Below are positions 25,205 to 36,080 of a DNA stretch of 64,000 bases, one piece after another. Numbering within the stretch: position 1 is the first letter of the stretch; the number at the start of each line of letters is the position of its first letter. The translations under genes and the position numbers were made by a program. The stretch is from Haliotis asinina (taxonomy: Eukaryota > Mollusca > Gastropoda > Lepetellida > Haliotidae): positions 41,278,747-41,342,746 of the forward strand of contig NC_090292.1 in NCBI RefSeq assembly GCF_037392515.1. The letters run 5' to 3'. The notes under the pieces were generated by a model. That model was given only the letters and a program-made list of their open reading frames with translations. It was not told the origin of the DNA and ran no database searches.

Positions 25205-26385
25205 TTCATCGATTCAATTAAGAAATTCAATTAAGCTACTAGAAATACGTATTTAGCTAAATTGTTAATGACAGAAGCGTTTTTAGATAACAACAATTGT
25301 ACATATTTATGAAGAGATGGAGAAGAGAACTAACGTATTTGGATCAAGGCCTGGGCTTTTTTTTATTGTAAAATAAACATTCAAAGCATGAGTTGTATTC
25401 AGACTGTGGGTACGATACAAAAATGGTATAATCTTTTGCTAGGTGCTAGGTCGATCTTTCGTCTTTCTTCAATTAGAAATTGATGATTAGAGCGTCGGCG
25501 GTTACAGAGAGCAATACGGTAAACCGATACCGTAATTAACAGTAAATAATCCTCATATTTTAATTTCACTTTTGAAGGATTTATATAACTTAAGTTTGGG
25601 ATAACTGGACATGCTTTCAAAAAAACACGGGATATCGATCACAACACAGCTTTCCTTAAAACTGAAAATGAAACTATTAATACAACCAACATCTTGATTA
25701 ACCCTTACATAGACGAATCCGTAACTAACAACAAATTTTGAACATTTAATGCCCAACACGTCCTTCAAGCTTCTGCCAAACTACATGTATATTGAAAGGT
25801 ATAGGTTTTGATTAAAATAGCATTATCTCCTTGGGACAACAACATTACCCAATATTTAATAATCTTAACGTAGCGATTAATGTGAAGAGAATAGTACCAA
25901 GTTCACCACGAGCTACCAAATTAGGCGTAGTTCTACTCAAGTGTAAAACGTCCATACAATGGTCATAACGAACCCACGCAACCCAGTCTTTATGCTGCTC
26001 TGATCGCCATGTCCCCAAAAGTCAATAATATGATTTACAATGCAGAGAAAATATGAAAGGTGACAACTGAGAGCGAACGCCATACATACACTCAAAGAAA
26101 TCAGTAAAGCCTTCGTTAAGTGAGACACTAGACTTAACATTGAAATACATATTTGTGATCAATCGACAGAAAAAACTCTACCCATAATATTCGCCTGCCA
26201 CAGCTTGAATAGAAGACCGTACCTGAAAACGGAATCAATTGAGGCCTTTAGGTCGAAAACTGCACAATATACTCTTCCCTTGTGAAGTGCTAATATATAA
26301 ATATTTAGAGATAATAGTGTCGAACACAAAAAATATCGTCCGAAGTTTGGAAGCTTTTCCTAAAACCCGCCTGCTCTGGAATAAC
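25205..26385 (-). mobile_element. Decayed non-LTR retrotransposon (LINE) with reverse transcriptase traces
   Basis: The minus strand reads a broken reverse transcriptase followed by its C-terminal region. In order: SRAGGF near 26375, GRVYCAVFDLKASIDSV near 26228-26275 (motif A, DxKxxxDSV), YGVRSQLSPFIFSL near 26044-26085 (motif B, GVRQGDxLSPxLF), VLGIKCSK near 25750, then YPKLKLYKSFK, RRRSNHQFLIEERRK near 25450-25500, and SLHKYVQLLLSKN with INNLAKYVF near 25235-25310. This order fits molluscan LINE proteins. The YADD motif is lost and stops and frameshifts are many. It cannot be active. Confidence 0.75.
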
Positions 26386-26881
26386 AAATTGCATAGCGAA
26401 ACAGATGTACATTGCCAGATTCCGTAACAAAATTGTGGTAGTATCTGTTAATAGTAAAATTTATTTTCCACACTTGGATGCTTTCAATAGCTTGGCTTTA
26501 GGTATTTCGTTCGCACAGTCTTATAGGCGGGGCAGTTTAGAAGAAAATGCAGTTCATCCTCAACAGTATTACATAACATAATGGACATATTTTCTCACAA
26601 TATGTTGCTGAAAGATTGCTAATGTGACTATAAATGTTAACTCTCCTTACCTGACTGTTTTCGTTTTGTATCCCTGCATACCTGCAGGTTTCAATGAATA
26701 ATTCATAGGAAGACCAAAGAAAACGAGAGTGATATTTCCGAAACCTTTTATGTCGAGCTTTACGTATACCCGAATTCCATTGATCATAGTATAAACATGC
26801 TGTTGACAGAAGTAATGATTCGGAACAAGATTAGAAATATATCATTCTTTTTCCACAGAGGTTACTCATATCATCATACCC

Positions 26882-27400
26882 AGCGTCACTACCCAACAAG
26901 AAGACCGGTATTTACGGGTGTTTCATCTGAAGAACCGATACGTCACTGTGACGTCATCAATCGCCAATAACCTTGGACATCGGTCAGCACACACACAGTG
27001 GCCGGACGACTCTGCTATCATGGTAGCTGTGGCAATGGACCTTCCAAGGGCATGATGTTGACGTGCCAACACCGACGTGTCACATATAGATGCACCGGGA
27101 CTGTACCACACTGGCAGCAGCGAAACTGGCGATGAGAACTCCTTAGTGACGAAAGCAGGTTGCAGCTCTTCAAGATCTGTCCCCAATTGAGCACGTTTGG
27201 CACCAGCTGATACGACACATTCGGAAACACCAAATAAAACAACAACAAAAAAACAGCCATTGATGCGTAACGCTTTGGCAGCTCCCCAGAACGAGTAATG
27301 GCGTCGGGTTCCTAATCAAGATGTCAGAAGACTCACCTACTCACTTCGACGCCGAGTTCAGGCCTGCATCACTGCTACGGTTGGCCACATCCGATACTGA
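26882..27400 (+). pseudogene. Tc1/mariner transposase remnant, internally deleted
   Basis: Plus-strand fragments match a Tc1-like transposase in order: EDRYLRVFHLKNRYVTVTSS near 26900-26960, GMMLTCQHRRV near 27050, TVPHWQQRNWR near 27110, LLSDESR near 27140 (catalytic Asp in SDESR), PIEHVWHQLIRHIRK at 27183-27227 (Glu of PIEH is the last catalytic acid), and the closing LRRRVQACITATVGHIRY ending at the TGA at 27400. There are frameshifts, an in-frame TGA at 27133-27135, and the ~100 residues usually lying between the SDESR and PIEH motifs are missing. No terminal inverted repeats were found. Confidence 0.8.
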
Positions 27401-29394
27401 ACAATATGTACTGCCCAGAAAGTTATAAAAGCTCCCAGTGGATTCTGCATTGGTGATCGAATACTGGATAATGCACCCCAGTGTCATTCACGTGACATTT
27501 TATCACATGTGTTTATTTTCACAAACACCGACTTAAACTGTACATACCTTGTGAGAATTATTTTCTAAAATAATTACATATTTTTAAAGGAATTTTGACT
27601 TGCAATTTCTGACTCATTTGTGTTCTTTTCTTTGAATGTCGAAGTACATTTAGTTAATATCTGAGACTAAATTATATATGTTCTTCAAATCAAAGGCAAA
27701 TAGATGCATTCCTTCGTCTAGACGCGTCAATTAATGTTGACAGATTGACTTTACAATTACTATTTCTTGCACATAAAATTCACAAACACAGCTATACATC
27801 AGTCAAAGCTTAATCTTCAACATCAAGAGCGGTTTTGCACTTGTGTAGTCTTGTAATATACTCATCAAAATTAAAAACTTGACACTGATAAATTTCGACA
27901 TTTCTTCCTGTTAATCAAATAAATTTATAGGCATATCAAACAGTAGTAAGCAGTATGAATGCTCTCATTTTTCGTGAAATTGTAAGTCCACGTCTAAACC
28001 CTGACTATGTAATCAAAAACACGAAATGCACGTTTGAAACGTAAATTCATGAGGTCATTCGATGCATGTTTCAACTGGACACGCACACTGAATGGCAGTT
28101 GTCAAAACAAAGTATACTTTTAATCTTTGTACAGAAATGCCACGCCTTTCAAAATGACCGCCCGGGGCCTGGGTATCACTTGTGACAATTACGTCATCTT
28201 GGGAGCAGATTTGTTAATGCAACTTATTGGAGCTGCGACGATATATCGTGGTATCGATAATCCTGACACTTTATCGGACGATGAAAATATCGATATTTTC
28301 TTCCGTATCGTGATACGTATTGTTGACCTTAAAATTGTTAATTTTCAATAGAATCTGAAAGTTATGTCAAAACTGTTACCCGCATTCATGTATATCAAAC
28401 TATCAAAACATCTAGAGGTAGCGTATCGTGATGTATATCGGATCGAATTGTATCGTTACAAGGTATCGCGATACGTATCGCGAATTTTCTGTATCGTCAA
28501 ACCTCTTCTTATTATCGAAACATTGAAACATGACCATACTACCGAAGGCACGTAATGGACGATGTCCGAACGAAGCAAACATTTGTACCACTTGAAAATG
28601 GATAGTCGTGCACGACTTACATGCAGAATGCTCCAGCGCTTGCGTCAGTGTGCAATGTCTCTGAATAGATTTTCTTCAAAGTTAGAGAAAGAGCACCCAC
28701 ATCCGGGCACAATTGTCATATAAGGACTTAAAGCAGACGACATTGTCAGCGTTCCGGTTGTTATTGTATCGAGACGACAGTTTCAAATAATTGTAGGCCG
28801 TTGTAACCTTCATTAAATTATCTGTCTTGTTTTGAAAAACTGGATTCTTTTCCCACAACTGTTTTCTTTATTTTATGTTATTAACGTTCGTGAGTGATAC
28901 GTCATGTTGCGATAGTTTAGAGTTTCACTTCCTGGTATTTCGGCGCTTTGCGCGTAGGAATGTCAACACCAGTTTTGTAACAAATAAAAACTCCTCTCTG
29001 CGCCATAGTCTTCGCTAAGTGCTTTTGCGGAAACTGTGTGAAATTATGTAAAGTGTAGTCTATTTCGTATTTATTGGTTTGACAACAAAATGGGCTTGCA
29101 GATTTCATTCAAGGACTTTAAGCCGTCCCTGATGGCCAAATGGCAATTAAAATATGGAAAATACTGCACATTCGATGTCAAGTAAGGACCATGACACGTC
29201 AGATTACGACATATTGGTGTATAGAGAGCATATGAAATTATTTCTTAGGTTCATGTTTCAGTCAGTGAACATACATGAACTTGTTATTTTAAAATTTTAC
29301 ACGTCTTAACAGGTCTTCCTCTTGATAAAGCAAATTCATCGTTTTCGCGTTCCTCTTAGACCATGGCTTCATCATAAATGTTCTTAGGGCAAAG
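27401..29394. other. Unassigned AT-rich sequence
   Basis: Apart from the TATCG-rich repeat at 28230-28515, nothing recognised. May hold further degraded transposon sequence. Confidence 0.55.
28230..28515. repeat. TATCG/CGATA-rich degenerate repeat
   Basis: Dense TATCG and CGATA motifs (ATATATCGTGGTATCGATAA, GTATCGCGATACGTATCGCG). The type is seen in many animal genomes as part of non-autonomous elements. No terminal repeats were found. Confidence 0.6.
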
Positions 29395-29525
29395 TCATCG
29401 GTTCCCAATTGTGCAGATCGATGTTCATGCGGTTGATCACTAGATTGTCTTGCCCAAATTCGATTATTTACAGACCGCCGCAATATAGCTGAAATAATGC
29501 TGAGTGTGGAGTATAAACTAAACTC
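29395..29525 (+). mobile_element. SINE-A, 5'-truncated
   Basis: Starts TCATCGGTTCCCAATTGTG and continues with TCGATTATTTACAGACCGCC and a CTAAACTCATT tail. The head is missing. Confidence 0.75.
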
Positions 29526-31138
29526 ATTCTTAGGGCAAAGGCATCATCGTCATCATGAACAGGTTCCGTGGTTGACCATTTGTGTCAGCTTGTTCAACAG
29601 TTTAAGACAACAGAATATGCCCTATCCCAGCGGGAACCCATTCACTGCTGGGGGAACATAGCAAATTCCTGAAAAACCTTACTTGCCTGAGGTGAATCCA
29701 CATGTACGACATGTTTACCGTTTTCATGTAGGACTGAAAACTCTCAGGAATCAGTACGGTCAATACGGTCACCCATCCAAGGACTCCCCGCCACCAAATT
29801 TGCTTCAACTGATTTATGCACCAATTGATCAAATATGATCACTTTTTACAGGTCTTCAGCTTCAATGTGTCTCACGCAAATCATTTTCGGATCTGCAGGA
29901 CTCATACGACAGTGATGTCGTGTGTGAATAAATGGACCAACAGTGACAGAAATAGGATCAGTGATAGGACCTACTGAATGGATATTCTTTCGCAGGATGA
30001 CCTTCCCTTGCAACTAGTTCAGTTCATTCCACATTGGAGGTTATTCACCCCTAATCAAGAGGTGTTTCACCCACCTAACTCAGCATGGAGCATGGTATTG
30101 ACCTCATTTGACCTCATTCTCATCATGCTTCAAACCTAAAACAACATAAAATAGGTCAACATTCAGTTGGACACTACATTTGCATTTCTACCAAGGCGAT
30201 TGTATATTTGGGTATCTGCACCAGCTGCAAGAACGTATTAAGACCACGTAAAGATTGACTGCAGTGGAAAACTTGTCATCACCATCAACGAGAAACTACT
30301 TTACCTCTGGACAACTGGAACTCTGTACAAGTTCATTCCTGTCAAAGCTAGTTGCTATTGTCGCTGAATGTCTTCGGCCGATGCAGCACAGCCAGTACTG
30401 GCATGTTTCGACACTATACACAAATTAATAAAATATTGAAACAATTTTAAAGTTGTTAATAATTTTGATAATTATTTCTGGAGTAATACAATCTCACCGT
30501 CCCTGAACCACACTATTTTCCAAACAGCTTAGCCCTTCCTGCAATGCTAAAGCCCTAAATGAAACAAGTCTAGATTTCCTCTGAATCACTGGTCTCCCTG
30601 GTGCTCCTTTTCGTGTTAATTGGGTTTGTATGTTTCAATCAAAACTTATAAGCCTTAGTCTACTGTACGAACGCGGGTGAAACAGACAGTGGTGAACCCG
30701 TGCTAGGGCGAACGTGTTGAAATAACCCGTTACCTTCTCGGACAAGACTTTTCGGATCGATATGTCTCATACGACAATGTCACCGTGTGTAACTTGGTCT
30801 TTAGTGACATGAGGTGTTTCGTCTGAGAGGTACATGGTGTCAGACAGAGGCGTACCCCCGGGGTTGTCACGTCACCGATTTACAAACTGCCCCAGTTAAC
30901 CCCAAAGGCAATGGCCTTGCTGTTATAACCAGACATGTAAAGGTTGTCTCAGAGTTCTGTGCGCGCACTTGATTAATGCGGTCCAGAACAAAGGAAACCG
31001 ATCTACTGTACGTTTAATAGATATATTGCATAATTTCCCGTTGCTTATGTTGCACATTTTTGTACATGTCTAAATTTATTGGAGTGACAAGTATAGATGT
31101 AGTTACATGTAACAGTTATTTCGCTTTTAATATGTCAT
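29526..31138. other. Unassigned sequence
   Basis: No frame over 76 codons and no recognised repeat. Confidence 0.6.
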
Positions 31139-31228
31139 GTTTGTTTGTTATTTGTTTGTTTGTTTGTTTGTTTGTTTGTTTGTTTGTTTGTTTGTTTGTT
31201 TGTTTGTTTGTTTGTTTGTTTGTTTGTT
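31139..31228. repeat. (TTTG)n microsatellite
   Basis: About 22 near-perfect TTTG copies. Open frames encoding CLFV repeats are artefacts. Confidence 0.97.
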
Positions 31229-31302
31229 CAGCCCGGCACTTAGCAATACTCTGTACGTCAAGAGTGGGGTATGGACTGGTGATAAACGTGTAAATAATGT
31301 GG

Positions 31303-31455
31303 GAGTGAGTGAAGATTTTCTCCGCTCTTAGCAATGTCCCAGCAATATCACGGCGAGGGACACTAGAAATGGGCTTCGCATATTGTACCCATGTCGGGTA
31401 TCGAACCCGGGTCTTCGGCGTGACGGGCGACCGCCTTACCCACTAGATTACCCCA
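31303..31455 (-). mobile_element. SINE-B
   Basis: GTGAGTGAAGATTTTC, AGCAATATCACGGCGAGGG, TATCGAACCCGGGTC, TTCGGCGTGACGGGCGACC and CACTAGATTACCCC. A short SINE-A fragment (GCGAGCCTGACCACCCG) follows at about 31480-31498. Confidence 0.85.
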
Positions 31456-32094
31456 TATTCCCATATGTAATGAGCATCAGTCACATCAGCGAGCCTGACC
31501 ACCCGAAGTCGATGTCCAAACTGGCATTTGCAAAAGTCCATATAACAGCACACACACATTAAATGAGTGAATATCTGGCCACAGACTTGTGTAAACTCAA
31601 TGTAGATCTTCAGTTTCGGGAGCAGTTCTGACTTTTTCACAGCTTACAGTCATAACTGTGAGTGAGCTGATGGACGAGTGAGTGGGGGATTTTAATGTAT
31701 CTATGATATTTTATATGTTTATATTAATGGTGTACTGTTGTAAAAACGGCAGTTATACTGACGTTCAAAAGAAAGTACACACATAGTCTTTGGGAATTGT
31801 TTTCCAACTATGCACCACACAATGTGTTCGTGCAGCCAAAAATCACCATATTTCGTGCCAGATGTCGTATCATCGAAAAAAGAACACTTTTCCAAATATT
31901 TATGTTGAGTTTTTGTTTGTGAGTAATCCAGGCACTTTGCGTGTGTTCGGAATTGATGCCGTATTCATTCCACTATTCTCAAATCGTCGCAGTCTAATTG
32001 AGGAGAGATCGAAGTCCAAATGTCGATGTAAATTCTTTCTGATGACAAGTGTTAATCCATACTACCCATCACAAGACTCACAGATGTTAGTATA

Positions 32095-32402
32095 ACCACT
32101 TACTTCAGGCAACTGTTCTGAACCCAATTGTGCAAAATATTCCATACTGTTTAAATGTACAGTTTACACATGAATTAATGTAATGTAAAACAAATTCGCA
32201 ACATAAAAGATTATTGTCATGAGTTCAATAAGTGATGAAACTCAGTAAAAATTGGCGAATGCTTAACAACACATTACAGCTAAACACAATATGCCAGATA
32301 TTTGCACATGTATTTCAGCAAATTCATCTGCACATGTTTTGCACTCGGTTGTCACACGTTTTTGGAGAAATTCATCATTGATGTAAACATGTATACATAA
32401 CA
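32095..32402 (+). repeat. Dispersed repeat family C, copy 2
   Basis: CTTCAGGCAACTGTTCTG, CAGTTTACACATGAATTAATG, CATGAGTTCAATAAGTGATG, AAACTCAGTAAAAATTGGCG and GCAAATTCATCTGCACATG. The copy continues after the SINE-B inserted at 32403 (to about 32640). Confidence 0.8.
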
Positions 32403-32573
32403 GTGAGTGAGTGAGTGAGTTTGGTTTTACGCCGCTTTTAGCAATATTCCGGCGATATCACAGCGGGGGACACCAGAAAATGGGCCTCACACATTGTACC
32501 CATGTGGGGAATCGAACCCGGGTCTTCGGCGTGACGAGCGAACGCTTTAACCACTAGGCTACCCCACCGCCCC
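32403..32573 (-). mobile_element. SINE-B (tRNA-derived), full length, with target-site duplication
   Basis: Reference copy of SINE-B, 171 bp. On the minus strand it reads GTAGCCTAGTGGTTAAAGCG (Pol III A-box region), CTCGTCACGCCGAAGACC, GGGTTCGATTCCCCAC (B-box), then TGTGAGGCCCATTTTCTGG, AGCAATATTCC complement and the tail. A 13-bp duplication TGTATACATAACA flanks it (32390-32402, 32574-32586). It is inserted within a copy of repeat family C. Confidence 0.92.
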
Positions 32574-33158
32574 TGTATACATAACATATAGTGAGTGAGT
32601 CTAAGTGAGTCTGAACCTTTGATGAGTAGTATAGCATGCATGGCGACCCTCCGCATTATGAACTGTCAAAACTAAAGATGGCTTTTTATTTAACATTTTT
32701 AAGAATTACTTAAAAGACCCCAGCAGTGACAATGCAGCAGAGGAAACAGCACCTGTGATGACGTCAGAGGTTGCACGACAATATGCCGTAAATGGTTGAA
32801 CACAAAACCTGCTTTCACCATCACCCATTTAAATGTATTCATGACTCTCGAAACGAAACTGAAGGACACTACACGGTCATATTTTTGTAATTTTTGTCAA
32901 GTTTTGAATGAAGGTAGACCTTGTTCTCCCCCTGACATGCAACCAAATCACATCAAAACTGCCCATGCGCAAAGCATTGTGGTGTAATCGCGTGTATAGG
33001 TCAAGGCCGCTATTGTGCGTCAACGCTTCAAGGTCAGGATGCACGTGGATGAAGACGTAAGTGTAGTTCTGGTGTCGGTGTTAGTTTCACGTTTTATATA
33101 TCACAGTATTGCAGGCTTTAAATACGAAACATTCCTAAATCCATAGTCTTATATTCTG

Positions 33159-33418
33159 GAGACCCGTGAAGATCCCGGGGTAGAATAGGCCTTCAGCAAC
33201 CCATGCTTGCCATAAAGGCGATTCTGCTTGTGGTAAGAGGCGACTAACGGGAACGGGTGGTCAGGCTTGTTGACTTGGTTGACACATGTCATCGGTTCCC
33301 AATTGTGCATGTTGCATGTTATTGGCCACTGGATTGTCTGGTCCAGACTCGATTATTTACAGACCGCCGCCATATAGCTGGAACATTGCTGAGTGCGGCG
33401 TAAAAATAAACTCACTGA
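33159..33418 (+). mobile_element. SINE-A, near full length, with target-site duplication
   Basis: Starts GAGACCCGTGAAG and ends in the AAACTCACTGA tail. It contains AGAGGCGACTAACGGGA, TCGATTATTTACAGACCGCC and GAGTGCGGCGTAAAA. An 11-bp duplication CTTATATTCTG flanks it (33148-33158 and 33419-33429). Confidence 0.88.
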
Positions 33419-33824
33419 CTTATATTCTGAACAAGAAAGGCATTGGCCCGACAGGTTGGTAATGTTTCATGGGATCATTTTTTAAATATATCACTCTCTC
33501 CGACTTGTTAAGGTTAAATACCCCTTTAAATACTGCAAAACTATGGCCTGATCAATATCGGTATTTCCTTTTTTGTTATCTTATGCTTAATTTCTAAATT
33601 CAAATTTTGAGTAGGTGAATTTTTTTGTTGGCTACTAATTTCCAGATATACCTATCTGTTCAATCAAGACATCGATCATGAGGAGCGTGCGAGCATGTGT
33701 GCGTGCGTGTACATGTGTGTACATGTGTGTTTGTGACGGCAGGTCGCAGTCAGCACTATTCCGGCTATTCGAGTCTGGACCAGACAATTCAGTGGTATAT
33801 TATAGTATAGTAATACCGTGGTAT

Positions 33825-34150
33825 ACTATACATTTGTATAGCGCCGATATCCAGTTTGCCAGTCAACTGCTCAAAGGCGCCTTGTTTTTCCCCGATCATT
33901 GGATGTCCATCACAACGGCACATCGTATTTTCAATCTCAACTCCCTGGGGACCATACAACTCTTGCAGCCTACTAGGCGCAACGGGTTAATGTGGCTTTT
34001 CCATATGTACGACGTACCCATTCACGGCTGGGTGGACTTTGTCCATGTTTACTGCACGTTGCTGTACCCGCAACTAGGTGTTTGTACGTATTCGTTTGGC
34101 CACCTTGTGGTCATCTGCCAACGGATTTGTGGCTTCTCTGAAGCGACGGT
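33825..34150 (+). repeat. Dispersed repeat family D, copy 1
   Basis: Landmarks are TTGTATAGCGCCGATATCC, CGATCATTGGATGTCC, AATCTCAACTCCCTGGGGACC and CAACTCTTGCAGCC. It is followed 30 bp later by a second copy in the same orientation. The open frame through it is incidental. Confidence 0.75.
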
Positions 34151-34179
34151 TCGATGTAGATTATTACATCGTTATTATT

Positions 34180-34450
34180 ATCATTACAGGATATTTATAT
34201 AGCGCACATATCCATGCATCTAGTGCTTGCACAAGGCGCTGGTATTGGTTCCCTCGATCATTGGATGTAAGTCTCAACGTCACACCGTATTATAAATCTC
34301 AACTCCCTGGGGAGTATACAACTCTTGCTGTCACATTACTTTGTCCAGGTTCACTGCCGCAACTAGCTGTATGCACGTATTCCTGTGGTCACCATCTGGT
34401 CATATACCAACGGATTCATGGGTCCTTTTCAGTGCACAGGGTTGTGTACT
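34180..34450 (+). repeat. Dispersed repeat family D, copy 2
   Basis: ATTTATATAGCGCACATATCC, CGATCATTGGATGTAAG, AATCTCAACTCCCTGGGGAG and ACCAACGGATTCATGG align in order with copy 1, with a deletion in the middle. Confidence 0.75.
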
Positions 34451-34861
34451 GTAAACAAGGGGTTGTGACAACACTGCAAGAGTGCACACAAAGTTGACTC
34501 CAAGTTTTTTTTAACTGCCGATATTGGCAGCAAATCTCTCAAGATGCTGATACGTAAATAAACAACAGCACAGTGATCTAACAATATTATACGCCACATT
34601 TTATTTCATACGAAATGTGAGATTACACTACAGGTTGCAACAGACACCTTGGGTATATGTGTTGTTTATACACCTTTCCCACATTTACACAGTGATATGT
34701 TCTCGTGAAATCTCGTGATACATTGGCTATTATAAAAGATTCTGAATACCAAATCACATCTCGTTTCGGTAATTTTATTAAAAGCTAAAACGAATATGGA
34801 GTTTTGATAACATTCATATATACGTCCCATCACACGTTTAGATTCACTAGTGTAAATATAT

Positions 34862-35265
34862 CCTCTTACTTCAGTCAACTGTTCTAAACGTAATTTAGCA
34901 AAACATTCCACACTGTTCAGAAGTACTGTTTACACATGAACTGATGTATTTCAAACATATCGGTAACGTTGGAACGATTACTGTTATGAGTTCAATAAAA
35001 GATAAACTCAGTGAAAACTGTCGAATTCTTAAGAAAACCTTTCACTAAAACGTAGGTGTTCACATGTTCGATATTTGCACATGCTGTTCAGCAATACCAT
35101 ACATGATCCTCATGCAGTTCATCTGCATAAGGTTTGCAGTTGCTTCCCCCAAGTTAGTGGAAAAATCCGTCTTCGTTGTAACCATATATATTTGCGTAAC
35201 ATACAGTGAGTGTTTTAAGTGGATCTAAACTTTGGATAGGAAGTATATCATGTCTTTACGGCCAT
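34862..35265 (+). repeat. Dispersed repeat family C, copy 3
   Basis: CTTCAGTCAACTGTTCTAAAC, CTGTTTACACATGAACTGATG, TATGAGTTCAATAAAAG and CAGTTCATCTGCATAAGG. It aligns to copy 2 on both sides of that copy's SINE, so the family is at least ~400 bp long. Confidence 0.8.
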
Positions 35266-35425
35266 GTGAGTGATAGAGGTTAGTTTTATACCGCTTTTGA
35301 CAATATTCCAGCGACATCACTGTGGGCGACACCGGCAATGGGCTTCACACGTTGCACCCATGTAGGGAATAGAACCCGGAAGCTCAGTTCGACGAGCGAA
35401 CGCTGTAACTACGAGGCTACTCCAC
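35266..35425 (-). mobile_element. SINE-B downstream of the P450 gene
   Basis: GTGAGTGATAGAGGTTAG, CAATATTCCAGCGACATC, GGGAATAGAACCCGG and ACTACGAGGCTACTCC. It is embedded in the end of a family C copy. Confidence 0.8.
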
Positions 35426-35646
35426 AGTCCTCAAAAAATATATAATCGTCATATGTTGCACGTTAAGCGAATAACATGGAGAATATACAAAGCTAAATAT
35501 TTTCTTTTATAAAAGATGAATGTGTCTATCAAAGTCGACATAAGGATTTCGTTATTGGACGCGATTTGAATTGAGTCACGTGATTTGTTTTCAACGTGAC
35601 GTGTTTTCAATATATACATGAACACACGTCGAACTGGAGAACTTCT

Positions 35647-35703
<57 letters not shown>

Positions 35704-35706
35704 CGA
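35647..35706. repeat. (GAT)n microsatellite
   Basis: About 19 GAT copies ending GACGACGAT. It lies ~300 bp past the P450 stop and may fall in its 3' UTR. Confidence 0.95.
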
Positions 35707-35999
35707 CGATACATAAAGGATTGTAACTGAGTTTTTGATTAGTTTGTTATGGGCAAAAGTCTTTAGTCTCGTTCAGATCACAGCCATACGACGTCTCTTT
35801 TCACGTTATGGCGACCTGACGTGCATCCAATCAAACTTTTGAAATCGTTCTTCCTACAGCAAGTGCTGTAACGCTGAAACTCGCCATCTCAGTCAGCCAT
35901 GGATGACGTCACATTTTGGGTTATGACGTCAGAGAAGAAAGCGCGATACATATCACAGATTTTGGCGACCTCACGCTAGATTTGCAAAACACATGATCT

Positions 36000-36080
36000 T
36001 CATGTGTTTCTCTTCACCAGACCGATGTGGACAGGTCCATGAGGGGTCAAGAATGGCCTTAGGGCGGTTTTCAGTGGAAT
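36000..36080 (-). CDS. P450 exon 12: C-terminus and stop
   Basis: Last coding exon, 26 codons plus TGA, residues 474-499, beginning IPLKTALRPFLTPHGPVHI. It joins TQ|IPLK exactly as CYP3A does (TQIPLKL). Acceptor TGTTACAG at 36081-36088. It sits 1.9 kb beyond exon 11 and is too short for an ORF scan. Confidence 0.92.
   Translation of the reverse strand: MPLKTALRPFLTPHGPVHIGLVKRNT

Noticed and set aside
26923-27260. Minus-strand frame resembling a small secreted protein with a hydrophobic start and cysteines
   Set aside because: The opposite strand reads ordered Tc1/mariner transposase motifs across the same bases, ending in LRRRVQACITATVGHIRY and a stop. The minus frame is its antisense shadow.
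32403-32573. tRNA gene on the minus strand (A and B boxes at the right spacing)
   Set aside because: Part of a repeated SINE with body and tail. No cloverleaf or intact acceptor stem. The same holds for other SINE-B copies.
33678-34497. Overlapping plus frames of 139 and 174 codons
   Set aside because: They run through two copies of the same dispersed repeat in different frames, so the frame is not conserved.
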